The notes beneath the pieces were generated by a model. It was given only the letters and a program-made list of their open reading frames with translations, did not search any database and was not told the origin of the DNA. A stretch of DNA of 64,000 bases from Halomonas halodenitrificans DSM 735 (lineage in GTDB: Bacteria; Pseudomonadota; Gammaproteobacteria; Pseudomonadales; Halomonadaceae), in contig NZ_KK211060.1 of the NCBI RefSeq assembly GCF_000620045.1, positions 54,994 to 118,993 of the forward strand, in the 5' to 3' direction. Position numbers and translations under genes: made by a program. Positions 38,805 to 46,909 of this stretch are shown here, in pieces (within the stretch, counting starts at the first letter, position 1; every line of letters begins with the position of its first letter).

Positions 38805-39437
38805 ATGGCCCTGATCATCGGCCTGACCGGCGGGATCGCCTCGGGGAAGTCCACCGTGGCCCGGGCCTTCGCGGCGCTGGGTGCGCCCTGGGTCGACGCC
38901 GACGACGTCGCCCGCGAGGTGGTGATGCCCGGGGAGCCGGCCCTGGCCGAGATCGCCGAGCGCCATGGCGAGCGGGTGCTCAATGCCGATGGCACCCTGG
39001 ACCGCCGCGCCCTGCGCGACATCGTCTTCGCCGACGAGGCCGAGCGGCGCTGGCTGGAATCGGTCACCCATCCGCGCATCCGGGATCGCCTGGTCGAGCA
39101 TCTGGCGCGCATCCAGGCCTCCGGCGCGCCCTATGGCCTGCTGGTCTCGCCGCTGCTGTTCGAGTCCGGGCAAAGTGCGATGGTCGACCGGGCACTGGTG
39201 ATCGACGTGCCCGAGGCCCTGCAGGTCGCACGCACCGCCGCCCGCGATACCGTGGATGAGGCCCAGGCCCGCGCCATCGTCGCCGCCCAGATGCCCCGCC
39301 ACGAACGCCTGGCCCGCGCCGACGACGTGCTGGATAATGGCGGCAGCGAGGCCGCGATGCGCCGCCGGGTCGCCGAGCTCGACCGACAATATCGCGGCCT
39401 AACCCCTGGGGTCAGACCCCAAACGGACGGGGTCTGA
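38805..39437 (+). CDS. coaE: Dephospho-CoA kinase
   Basis: Last step of coenzyme A synthesis. 210 residues with P-loop [12 protein letters not shown] at the N-terminus and [10 protein letters not shown]. The natural protein would end near ELDRQYR; the last dozen residues ([13 protein letters not shown]) are coded by palindrome cluster 7, and the TGA stop lies inside the second palindrome, so the original stop has been lost. ATG with AAGGAGGCCCAGC. yacG follows, as in Pseudomonas. Confidence 0.96.
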   Translation: MALIIGLTGGIASGKSTVARAFAALGAPWVDADDVAREVVMPGEPALAEIAERHGERVLNADGTLDRRALRDIVFADEAERRWLESVTHPRIRDRLVEHLARIQASGAPYGLLVSPLLFESGQSAMVDRALVIDVPEALQVARTAARDTVDEAQARAIVAAQMPRHERLARADDVLDNGGSEAAMRRRVAELDRQYRGLTPGVRPQTDGV

Positions 39438-39441
39438 CCCC
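39408..39441. repeat. GGGGTC(A/T)GACCCC palindrome cluster 7
   Basis: TCAGA form at 39408-39420 and TCTGA form at 39429-39441, starts 21 bases apart, the same spacing as cluster 6. It lies across the 3' end of coaE and provides its stop codon. Confidence 0.93.
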
Positions 39442-39469
39442 AATATCCACCAGATTTTTCCGGAGTCCC

Positions 39470-39697
39470 ATGAGCCAGTCACACCGCCCCCTGGAAGTCG
39501 CCTGCCCCCAGTGCTACAAGAAGGTCGAGTGGCGCGAGGACCATCCCTACCGTCCCTTCTGCAGCAAGCGCTGCCGGCTGATCGATCTCGGCGCCTGGGC
39601 CGACGGCACCCACCGCATCGCCGGTGAGCCGGCCATGGACGAGACCGACATCGACGAGATGGTCATGCGGGCCGAACGCGGCCTCCAGGACGAATGA
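39470..39697 (+). CDS. yacG: DNA gyrase inhibitor YacG
   Basis: 75-residue zinc protein that inhibits gyrase in E. coli. Four zinc ligands in CPQC and CSKRC (residues 12, 15, 31, 35). ATG after CCGGAGTCCC. The Tus-like gene starts within its stop codon (ATGA overlap). Confidence 0.95.
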   Translation: MSQSHRPLEVACPQCYKKVEWREDHPYRPFCSKRCRLIDLGAWADGTHRIAGEPAMDETDIDEMVMRAERGLQDE

Positions 39698-40587
39698 CCA
39701 CGCCGCACGCCCAGCGTCCCGAGTATCGGCTGCTGGCCGAGCTGGAAGCCGCCTTCGATGCCCTGATCGAGGCCACCGCCGCCGTGGCCGAGGCCTATGC
39801 CCGCGCCCCGGGCCCCTGCTGGATCTTCGGCGAGCCCGAGCCGGTGGATCAGGCGCGGGCCGAGGCATGGCTGCGCCATGCGCTCCAGGATGTCTGGTAT
39901 CAGGATGGCCAGGATGGCCGGGCCACCCGCGCCTATATCGGCCTGGTGGCGGCCAGTGACGCGGTGATGGAGGCCGTGGCGGCGGCCAATACGGCCAAGG
40001 CGGCGTTCGCCGCCCTGACCGCCAGGATTCGCGACCAGGCCCCGGCGCTGATCCCCGAGGCCAAGGCGGTGCTGCCCTTCCGCCACCCGGCCCTGCACGA
40101 CCACCTGCGCGGCGAGGGCCTGGCGAGGGTGCACCTCAAGCAATGCTGGCGCGCCATTCCGACCAGCGAGGCCCCGCTGGCGCGGGCGCGCCTGGCCTGG
40201 TACTCGAGCGGCCGGTCGATCAAGAAGTTGACGGTGCAGGAGGCCGAGCAGAAGCTGCTGGCCCTGGACAGCGAGGCGGCGCATATCCGCATTCAGCTGC
40301 GCAAGCTCGCCGGCCTGCCCGGCGGCGAGCCCCTGGCCCAGGTGCAGCGTCAGGCGCCGCTGATGCGCGCCAACCTCTTCTATCGGGAACCGCTGGAAGA
40401 CGGGCGCACCCGCCGCGCCATGAACGTCGCCCTGCCGCTGTTCATCCCCACGCCCGACGGCCGGCTACCCGACCACAACCTGCCGCCGCTGCAGCCGCCC
40501 GAGACGCGCACCCGTGCCCGTCGGCGGGACGAAAGACTCGAGGAAGCGCCCTTCCTGCCCAGCCTGAGGGTCTATCGCTATCGGTAG
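39694..40587 (+). CDS. Tus-like DNA replication terminus site-binding protein
   Basis: 297 residues, near the 309 of E. coli Tus. Tus-like stretches are [21 protein letters not shown] (compare HRHLPGLITLNAYR), [20 protein letters not shown] (compare WANKHIIKNLHRDEVLAQL), [12 protein letters not shown], and a C-terminal PSLRVYRYR. Tus binds Ter sites and stops replication forks from one side. The start codon overlaps the yacG stop. I found no sequence in the window that matches the E. coli Ter consensus, so its binding site is unknown. Confidence 0.75.
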   Translation: MTTPHAQRPEYRLLAELEAAFDALIEATAAVAEAYARAPGPCWIFGEPEPVDQARAEAWLRHALQDVWYQDGQDGRATRAYIGLVAASDAVMEAVAAANTAKAAFAALTARIRDQAPALIPEAKAVLPFRHPALHDHLRGEGLARVHLKQCWRAIPTSEAPLARARLAWYSSGRSIKKLTVQEAEQKLLALDSEAAHIRIQLRKLAGLPGGEPLAQVQRQAPLMRANLFYREPLEDGRTRRAMNVALPLFIPTPDGRLPDHNLPPLQPPETRTRARRRDERLEEAPFLPSLRVYRYR

Positions 40588-40614
40588 GGGCGCAAGCCTC
40601 GACGCGCCGGATGT

Positions 40615-41025
40615 TCACAACCGCTGCTCCACCCGCTCCAGGATCTGGCGGCTCACTCGGTTGACCAGCGGCGTGGCGGCCTTGTTGACGGCCTTCTCCA
40701 GCAGCTTGCTGCCCAGCCGATAGGTCAGGGTGAGGCTGACCTCGGTGCCGGCGTCCACCGGGCGCAGGTGGTAGCGGCCCTGATTCTCCACGCCGTCCAG
40801 CGATTCCCAGGCCAGGGCCTCGGGGGCTTGTCGCTCGGTGATCGCCACATCGAAGTGCCAGTCGCGTCCCACCGCATGGACGTGCCAGCGGAAGCGCTCA
40901 TCTCCCAGCGACTCGATGCTGTGGATCAGGTCGGAGTAGTCGGCAAAGTCCTCCACCCGCTCCAGCAGGGCGAAGACCCGTTCCGGCGACGCGGCGAGAA
41001 TCGCGCTGTGTTCGATGGTGGCCAT
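40615..41025 (-). CDS. SRPBCC-family (polyketide cyclase/START-like) protein
   Basis: 136-residue START-like fold with ASPERVFALLERVEDFADYS at the N-terminus and a C-terminal helix KAATPLVNRVSRQILERV. Such proteins bind hydrophobic ligands; RatA/Coq10 types belong here, but no specific ligand can be inferred. ATG with AGGGAGCAAGCC. Convergent to the tus-like gene. Confidence 0.8.
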   Translation of the reverse strand: MATIEHSAILAASPERVFALLERVEDFADYSDLIHSIESLGDERFRWHVHAVGRDWHFDVAITERQAPEALAWESLDGVENQGRYHLRPVDAGTEVSLTLTYRLGSKLLEKAVNKAATPLVNRVSRQILERVEQRL

Positions 41026-41076
41026 GGCTTGCTCCCTGCAACACGGTTCACGAAGGCCTCGATTATCGCAGCTACC

Positions 41077-42498
41077 TCAGGCGTTGGGGAAATCCGCCCC
41101 CAGGGTGACGTCCATCCCATGCCCCTTCTCCGCCGCCCAGGCCAGCAGCGTCTCCCGCAGCGCCTGCTGGGCGTGGCGCTCGCCGTGGACGAGCCGGACA
41201 TGGCGCGGGGGATGGCGCATGCGGCGCACGAAGTTCAACAGATCATGGGCATCGGCGTGGGCCGAATAGCCCGAAACGGTCTCGACCCGGGCGCGAATAT
41301 CGATGCGCTCGCCGTCCAGCGCCACCCAGCCGCCCCGGGGTCCGTAGCGCTGGATATCGCGCCCCGGCGTGCCGGCGCCCTGGTAGCCGGTAAACAGCAC
41401 GCCGTGGCGGGGGTCGCCGAGCATGCGCTTGAGGTAGTTGACCACCCGTCCGCCACTGACCATGCCGCTGGCCGCCACCACCACCGCCGGGCGATGGCTC
41501 TCGGCCAGATAGGCCACCGTGCGCTCATGCTCCTCATGCGAGCTAACGGTATACAGGTTCGCGAAGCTCAGCGGATGCCGGCCGCCACGTAGCCGCGCGT
41601 GGGCCTCGGCGTCCCACCAGGGCTTGAGTTCGCGGTATACCGCGGTAAAGCGGGCCGCCAGGGGGGAGTCCACGATGATCTCGAGATCGCGCCAGCGCCG
41701 GTCCGTGGCTCGGTGGATCAGCGTCTCCAGCTCGTAGAGCAGCTCCTGGGTACGGCCGATGCTGAAGGCCGGGATCACCACCGTGCCGCCGTTGGCAAGC
41801 GCCCGGTCGATGGCCGCCTCGAGCCTGGCGCGGCGGTGGCGGCGAGCCTCGTGGCGGCGATCGCCGTAGGTGCTTTCCAGCACCAGGGTATCGCACCCCC
41901 AGGGCGCCCGGGGCGCCGACAGCAGCGGCGCATAAGGCGCCCCCAGATCGCCGGAGAAGATCGTGCGCCCCGAGGCGCCGCCGTCACGGGCCAGCACATC
42001 CACCTCCACATAGCAGGAACCCAGGATATGCCCCGCCCGCTGCAGCTTGACCCGCACCCGGTGGCGCGAATCGTCTACCAGGGTATGCCAGGCGCGGTAA
42101 GGCAACGCCACCAGCCGCCCCGCCACCTCGGCCAGGAAACGCTCGATCAGCCCCCGGTCGCGGGTAAACCCGATCTTCAGGGCGTCCTCGATGACCAGCG
42201 GCAACAGCCGCGCCGTGGGCAGCGAGCACAGAATCGGCCCCGCATACCCCGCCGCCAGCAGGTAGGGCAGCCGGCCGATATGGTCGATATGCACGTGTGT
42301 GACCACGAGCGCCAGCACATCCTCGACGGGGAATGTCACCCTGAGCTGCCCGAAGCCGTCGGCATGATCGGCGTCCTGGCCCTGGAACAGGCCACAGTCG
42401 ACCAGTAGGGCCCGGTCATCACTGAGCCGCAGGCGATGGCAGCTGCCGGTCACGCCGGCGGCGCCGCCATGATGGGAAACCTGGGGATACTCGCGCAT
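41077..42498 (-). CDS. Beta-CASP metallo-beta-lactamase-fold RNA hydrolase
   Basis: 473 residues. Metallo-beta-lactamase motif THVHIDHIGRLPYL (zinc HxHxDH), beta-CASP domain with VVAASGMVSGGRVVNYL, and the C-terminal motif YSAHADAHDL with a late His (VRLVHGER). Relatives are CPSF73/Int11-like nucleases (YsfA/RNA-specificity type) that cut RNA. The ATG at 42498 is preferred over an upstream in-frame codon. Target RNA unknown. Confidence 0.88.
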   Translation of the reverse strand: MREYPQVSHHGGAAGVTGSCHRLRLSDDRALLVDCGLFQGQDADHADGFGQLRVTFPVEDVLALVVTHVHIDHIGRLPYLLAAGYAGPILCSLPTARLLPLVIEDALKIGFTRDRGLIERFLAEVAGRLVALPYRAWHTLVDDSRHRVRVKLQRAGHILGSCYVEVDVLARDGGASGRTIFSGDLGAPYAPLLSAPRAPWGCDTLVLESTYGDRRHEARRHRRARLEAAIDRALANGGTVVIPAFSIGRTQELLYELETLIHRATDRRWRDLEIIVDSPLAARFTAVYRELKPWWDAEAHARLRGGRHPLSFANLYTVSSHEEHERTVAYLAESHRPAVVVAASGMVSGGRVVNYLKRMLGDPRHGVLFTGYQGAGTPGRDIQRYGPRGGWVALDGERIDIRARVETVSGYSAHADAHDLLNFVRRMRHPPRHVRLVHGERHAQQALRETLLAWAAEKGHGMDVTLGADFPNA

Positions 42499-42552
42499 GG
42501 CCGGGGCCCCCTGCCGATATGGTAACGACAGTGTAGGCGGCCACACACAATG

Positions 42553-42568
42553 CAGCAGGCCGCCGATA
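42553..42568. repeat. 16-bp direct repeat flanking the four-gene envelope operon, left copy
   Basis: CAGCAGGCCGCCGATA, identical to 46140-46155. The left copy lies in the divergent promoter gap and has no partner arm. The right copy is the first arm of the operon's terminator. Confidence 0.85.
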
Positions 42569-42628
42569 AGCTGTCTACGCTATGTTAAAAAATGTGAAGA
42601 TTTAAAAGCGTGATGTCGGAGGCGAGAG

Positions 42629-43462
42629 ATGCGCCCAATCCTGCGTGCGGTGCTGGCCGGTCTGCTGCTGACACCAGCGGCCGACGCCTCATGGGCCGCG
42701 GAGGGTGTGCTGGTCAGCGGGGCGACACAAGGTCAGGGCATGCTGCGTGCCCGTAGCGGTGAATGCTTCGCCATCACGCCGCAACACGTGGTGGGACTGG
42801 GTGGCGTGGGACTCACCGTGACCAACGCCGAACGCGCCCGGGCGCCGGCGCAGCACCTGACCGACTACGGTGACGATATCGCCGTGATCCGCGTCGATGC
42901 CGCCGGGCGCATGACCTGCGGTTCGAGCTGGCGGCGTAGCGAGCCCCTGGACGAGCGCCTGGAGGAGGCGGTGCGCCTGGGCCGTCAGGGCACGCTGCTG
43001 AGAGTGCGCCCCACCGGCGGCATCGAATCCTATGCGGTACGCTTCAGCGCCCTCGACTCGCGGCATGTCGAAGTCACGATGCTCACCCCCAGCGGCGAGG
43101 CCTTCGAAGGCATCAGCGGCTCGCGACTGATGCTGGATGGCCGCCCGGTCGGCATGGTGCTGACCACCTTCCAGGGCACGATTCGCGCCTACCGACAGGA
43201 CGCCTTGAACCGCCGAATCCAGGACTTCTTCCCGGGGGACGAGGGGCGTATCCCCTCCTCCGATCTCCCGCTTGAAGCGCGCCACGGGCGAGTGGTGATA
43301 ACGACCCCGACGGTGGTACACGAAACCCCCACCCCCTTCTCCAGGACCGTTCGCCGGCTGAGCGTCGGGCAGCGCATCGAGTTGCGGGGCAAGGTCAAGG
43401 GGCGACCCTGGTGGCAGACCCATGATGGCTATGTGCGGGTCGGTCATACCTCGGGCCCCTAG
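42629..43462 (+). CDS. Secreted trypsin-like fold protein with a C-terminal SH3-like part
   Basis: 277 residues. Signal peptide at 1-23 (LAGLLLTPAADASWA). A chymotrypsin-like pattern is visible: His in CFAITPQHVVG (about 55), Asp in YGDDIAVIRV (about 88), and Ser in GISGSRLML (about 170), the last in place of GDSGG. The C-terminal 55 residues (VGQRIELRGKVKGRPWWQT...GYVRV) look like an SH3-type wall-binding fold. If active it would be a periplasmic protease; the missing GDSGG glycine makes this uncertain. ATG with TCGGAGGCGAGAG. First of four co-directional genes. Confidence 0.6.
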   Translation: MRPILRAVLAGLLLTPAADASWAAEGVLVSGATQGQGMLRARSGECFAITPQHVVGLGGVGLTVTNAERARAPAQHLTDYGDDIAVIRVDAAGRMTCGSSWRRSEPLDERLEEAVRLGRQGTLLRVRPTGGIESYAVRFSALDSRHVEVTMLTPSGEAFEGISGSRLMLDGRPVGMVLTTFQGTIRAYRQDALNRRIQDFFPGDEGRIPSSDLPLEARHGRVVITTPTVVHETPTPFSRTVRRLSVGQRIELRGKVKGRPWWQTHDGYVRVGHTSGP

Positions 43463-43511
43463 CGGCGCCGAAACACAATAACAACATCACGACCGTAACC
43501 AGGAGATGCCC

Positions 43512-44174
43512 ATGCTTCCCAAGCCATTTGCCGCCCTCTTGCCGACACTGCCTCTCGCCCTGGCGCTGACGCTTAACGCCACTCCCGCCCCGGCCTTCGA
43601 TCAGAATCGCTTCGAGGCCGCCCAGGAACGCGCCGCCCTGCTCGACCAGGTACGCAATCTACTTGCCGACGAGAGCGCCTCGGTGCGCCTCGCCGTCATG
43701 GAAGAGGTCATGAAGGATGACGATCCCGTGTTGCGCAGCATGGCGCTGGAAGCCGCCTTCAGCGGCGACGACGAACGCCTGCATACCGCCGGCCTTCGCC
43801 AGCTGCTCAAGGAGCGGGATTTCCTGGCCGTGGAACTGATCGAACCCATGGACCCCAGTCAGCCCCAGGCCTACACCTACCATGTATGGCGTGAATTGAT
43901 GCTGACGGACCTCGCCATCGACACCGACACGGATCAGGTAAGCGGGTATTTCAACAGCGCCAATATGAATGGCCCCATCATGGGGCAATTGACGCGTGGC
44001 GGCTGGCGCCTGCAGCTGAAAAGGGGACACTACAACTGCCACCTGACGCTGACCGAACTTGGCGGCGTCGACCTGATGGGGTCACTGAACTGCGCCATCA
44101 CCGGATCCACCGCCAATGATGACCATGCGGGCGGCAACCGCGCCGCTCTTCCCTTCAGGATTCGTCTGTCATGA
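43512..44174 (+). CDS. Secreted protein of unknown function (operon gene 2)
   Basis: 220 residues with a signal peptide (ALLPTLPLALALTLNATPAPA). The next part, about 35-90, has two or three HEAT-like helical repeats (VRLAVMEEVMKDDDPVLRSMALEAAF). The C-terminal half is a beta-rich domain with two Cys (HYNCHL and LNCAIT) likely to form a disulfide. The ATG at 43512 has AGGAG six bases upstream; the ATG at 43506 lies too close to it. Its stop overlaps the next start (ATGA). No family recognised. Confidence 0.6.
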   Translation: MLPKPFAALLPTLPLALALTLNATPAPAFDQNRFEAAQERAALLDQVRNLLADESASVRLAVMEEVMKDDDPVLRSMALEAAFSGDDERLHTAGLRQLLKERDFLAVELIEPMDPSQPQAYTYHVWRELMLTDLAIDTDTDQVSGYFNSANMNGPIMGQLTRGGWRLQLKRGHYNCHLTLTELGGVDLMGSLNCAITGSTANDDHAGGNRAALPFRIRLS

Positions 44175-44998
44175 CCGGCCTGGCCGCGGGACGCGCCTCG
44201 AGGCTCGGTGGCATGCTGCTGGGCGGATTAACGCTGCTCAGCCATGCCGACGCCCAGCCGGCCGCATCGCCGGAGAGTGTAGTGCTGGCCGCCACCATCC
44301 TCAACGAGGGGTATGAGCCGGCGGTCGATGTCTCCGGCAACACGCTCAAGGGAGTGATGGCACGGCCCAGCGGCGACCCCGACGGCCAGGACGACAGCCA
44401 GCATCTCTACATCTGGATGCCCGAGCGGCTGGATACACGGGGCAAGCGCCTGTGCATCTCGCTCAACTCCCGCGATGGTCAATACGTCAGTCAGCTGGAA
44501 GTGCCGCTGGAGGGCGACCCACGGCTAGCCTCGCCTCTCGAGGCTGATACGGTGCTGCGCGCCGACTTCATGACGAGCGAGCCCGACTACTATATCCGGT
44601 ACGCCGAGACACCGCCGCCTTATCGCCTGGCGGTGCTCGCCGAGCTCAAGATCGACTGCCGCCCCGCCACGCCGCGAGAGGCCGTGCTGGTTGCCGGCTG
44701 GCAACCCTACGCGGCGCCGCCCCAGTCCGTCAGCGTGCTGGTAAACGCCAGCCGGCTGGAGGCGCTGCTGGCGGTGTGGCTGGAAAACAACCGCGGCAAT
44801 CACCAGCAGCAAGGTGTCCGCTGTGCGCCTCTCGAGGTGTCGCCGCGCATCGCCTATGACACCGCCTGCGAGCTCAACCGCGATGGCCTGGCCAAGTATG
44901 GCGCCCTGGTTCTCGACGACGCCGCCAAGTCACCCTCCATTATCCTGCGGCGCGGCGGTAATGTGGCGGCGGCGGTGCCGGTGGAAATCCGGCTGTGA
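44171..44998 (+). CDS. Secreted protein of unknown function (operon gene 3)
   Basis: 275 residues with a signal peptide (about 1-28, MLLGGLTLLSHADA). The rest is mostly beta with three or four Cys (LCISLN, KIDCRP, VRCAPL, TACELN) that suit a disulfide-bonded periplasmic protein. No family recognised. It starts in the stop of gene 2 and ends overlapping the GTG of gene 4, so the products are made together. Confidence 0.6.
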   Translation: MTGLAAGRASRLGGMLLGGLTLLSHADAQPAASPESVVLAATILNEGYEPAVDVSGNTLKGVMARPSGDPDGQDDSQHLYIWMPERLDTRGKRLCISLNSRDGQYVSQLEVPLEGDPRLASPLEADTVLRADFMTSEPDYYIRYAETPPPYRLAVLAELKIDCRPATPREAVLVAGWQPYAAPPQSVSVLVNASRLEALLAVWLENNRGNHQQQGVRCAPLEVSPRIAYDTACELNRDGLAKYGALVLDDAAKSPSIILRRGGNVAAAVPVEIRL

Positions 44999-46134
44999 GC
45001 GGCGCACCCACGCCACGCGGCGGACGCGGCCTGCCGGCCGTCCTGCTGGGCAGTCAACTGGCCGACAGGCCCATCGGCCAGATATTGCTGGCCCTGGCCG
45101 CTACCCTGGCCGCCTTGCCGTTGATCCTGCAGCTACTCACCGGCGCGCTGGAGCGCCCTTATGCCTTCTATATCAACGCCAACAGCGAAGTCCTGCGGCT
45201 GACTACCCAGGAAAATGCCGCGGCCAGCTGGTTTATCGAGAATGCCACCCTTGTGAGGCGAGCCGAAACGCTGCCCGACCCCGACATGCCGGTGATTCTC
45301 ACGACAGCGGAGACGACCATGGACGCCCCGGGGCCGACGCCTGAGCCCTTCAGCGGCTGCCTGGAGATCGGCCCCCATGCCGAGGTGACCCTGCGTCGCC
45401 AGGGTGTCGGGTCCCTCTGGATCACCGTCGATGGACTCGATATCTCTCAGCGCGACACCACGCCTGCCGTGGTGCTTCGCCCGCTGACGGTGCTCGAGGA
45501 CGGTAGCCTGAGCACCCAATGTGCTTCCTCCCAGGGAGTACAGGCGCTGCAGCGGATCACCCTGGAAGCCAGCATCGGGGACCTACCGATCAACGGCAGC
45601 CTGCAGGGACGCGGAAAGATCGGCGGTGACCCCTATTTCAGCGGCATTGCCCAGTCACCGCCGCTGCTGCGTGGCGGCGAGGCCAGGGTCATGGGGCGCC
45701 GGCTGCTCTTCGAACGCGCCTATACGCTGATGCAGACGCCGCTGCACCTGGGCGATACGCTGAAAGTCCTCGGTTCGATGAACCAGGACCCTGAACCGGC
45801 ACTGCTGACCTGTCTGTTCTCCATCGAGGGTCGCATCATGAATGGTCACGGCATGGAGCTCTCCTGCCATGCCAATGGGCGCGCCCTGTCCATCACCCGT
45901 TACGGTGATCGCAGCCGCGATCGCATGGCTCCCCGCCCCTGGGACGTGCTGATCAACGAACCCAGCATGCAGGTCATCCTGCCCCTGGCGATCACCGGCC
46001 TGTTCGTGTTCATGCTGCGGCTGCTGGACGGCGGCTACCCCTGGCTCTGCCGGCGCCTGAGACGCGCCGGCAGGCAGGCGGCGGCGGAACCGGATGACGC
46101 CGATACGCCGCCGACCCGGAAGTCCGGCGACTAG
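44995..46134 (+). CDS. Two-helix membrane protein with a large periplasmic domain (operon gene 4)
   Basis: 379 residues from a GTG overlapping the previous stop (GTGA). A membrane helix at about 24-46 and a second at about 322-340 frame a roughly 275-residue periplasmic domain with four Cys (SGCLEI, STQCAS, LTCLFS, LSCHAN). The short C-terminal tail is cytoplasmic. It could anchor the three secreted proteins. No family recognised; followed directly by a strong terminator. Confidence 0.6.
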   Translation: MSGAPTPRGGRGLPAVLLGSQLADRPIGQILLALAATLAALPLILQLLTGALERPYAFYINANSEVLRLTTQENAAASWFIENATLVRRAETLPDPDMPVILTTAETTMDAPGPTPEPFSGCLEIGPHAEVTLRRQGVGSLWITVDGLDISQRDTTPAVVLRPLTVLEDGSLSTQCASSQGVQALQRITLEASIGDLPINGSLQGRGKIGGDPYFSGIAQSPPLLRGGEARVMGRRLLFERAYTLMQTPLHLGDTLKVLGSMNQDPEPALLTCLFSIEGRIMNGHGMELSCHANGRALSITRYGDRSRDRMAPRPWDVLINEPSMQVILPLAITGLFVFMLRLLDGGYPWLCRRLRRAGRQAAAEPDDADTPPTRKSGD

Positions 46135-46139
46135 AACGA

Positions 46140-46155
46140 CAGCAGGCCGCCGATA
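46140..46155. repeat. 16-bp direct repeat flanking the four-gene envelope operon, right copy
   Basis: Exact match of 42553-42568. Here it forms the left arm of the terminator hairpin at 46141-46175. Confidence 0.85.
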
Positions 46156-46175
46156 GCGTATCGGCGGCCTGCTTT
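46141..46175 (+). terminator. Rho-independent terminator of the four-gene operon
   Basis: A perfect 15-bp stem (AGCAGGCCGCCGATA) around GCG, followed by TTTT. It lies 6 bases after the last stop codon and may also serve the convergent phasin gene. Confidence 0.88.
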
Positions 46176-46214
46176 TCGCGCCCCTGGCGGCGGCGCGAAA
46201 GACGCGGGTCGAGC

Positions 46215-46643
46215 TTACTTGCCGCCCTTGGCGGACGCTTCCTTGCCGGACTTGCTGGTAGCGGAAGCCGTTGCCTTCTCGGCGCTTTCCTGGGCCTGCT
46301 TGACGCTGCCTTCGGTCAGCTTCTGGCTCTCCTGCACGAACTCCTGCTGCAGGGCCACCGCCTTCTCGGCGTCGCCCTTCAGGCGCTCGGTCAGCTGCTT
46401 GGCGACGTCCTGCTGGCCTTCGAAGTAGCCCTTGAGGCCTTCGACGTCCTTGACCTCGGTCAGGCGACGCAGCTGCGCCAGGTTGACGTCGGCGTAGGCC
46501 TGGGTGGCTTCGATCTGGGCGTTGACCAGCTTCTCGGTGTAGTCCACGGACAGGGCGGCGAAGGCGCGGGCCGGGGCAAAGAACAGCGAATCGATCTGGG
46601 CGGTATCGAACTGCTTGGTGTCGAATGCGAATGCGTTGGTCAT
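46215..46643 (-). CDS. Phasin family protein
   Basis: 142-residue amphipathic helical protein that coats polyhydroxyalkanoate granules. The N-terminal part (FFAPARAFAALSVDYTEKLVNAQIEATQAYADVN) fits the phasin domain; the C-terminus is Lys/Ala-rich and ends KEASAKGGK. The ATG at 46643 has a perfect AGGAGGTTCC upstream, pointing to high expression. A 40-bp tandem repeat and a long dyad lie upstream. Confidence 0.88.
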   Translation of the reverse strand: MTNAFAFDTKQFDTAQIDSLFFAPARAFAALSVDYTEKLVNAQIEATQAYADVNLAQLRRLTEVKDVEGLKGYFEGQQDVAKQLTERLKGDAEKAVALQQEFVQESQKLTEGSVKQAQESAEKATASATSKSGKEASAKGGK

Positions 46644-46670
46644 CTTGGAACCTCCTGGTTCAGTTGCTGT

Positions 46671-46750
46671 GAACGGGGTCTCTCGTCTGGAAATCCCGCC
46701 CTGCTGCCATGAACGGGTTCTCCCCTCTGGAGGTCCCGCTCTGTTGCATT
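46671..46750. repeat. Two imperfect 40-bp tandem repeats upstream of the phasin gene
   Basis: 46671-46710 and 46711-46750 align end to end, each starting GAACGGG and ending near TTGC(A/C)AT. They lie between the phasin gene and its likely operator. Confidence 0.75.
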
Positions 46751-46783
46751 GCACAATAGCAGGCATTTTTGTGCGTTGCAACA
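46742..46783. promoter_or_regulatory. 15-bp dyad, likely phasin operator
   Basis: TGTTGCATTGCACAA and TTGTGCGTTGCAACA are complementary at 13 of 15 positions across a 12-base loop. Such TTGC/GCAA sites are the sort bound by PhaR-type regulators of phasin genes; the regulator here is inferred. Confidence 0.5.
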
Positions 46784-46909
46784 TGCCGCCTCGCTATCGA
46801 TTCGACCCTCGCCTCGCTTTCCGACACGCCCGCCCCGCAGAAGACGGGATAATTCGACGGCCAGGCGCCATACTCAAGCCCAGCATGTCGCCATCGCCAG
46901 GAGGTCCAC

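Noticed and set aside
39430..39470. A Ter site for the Tus-like protein upstream of yacG
   Set aside because: Nothing here matches the E. coli Ter consensus; only the palindromes are present.
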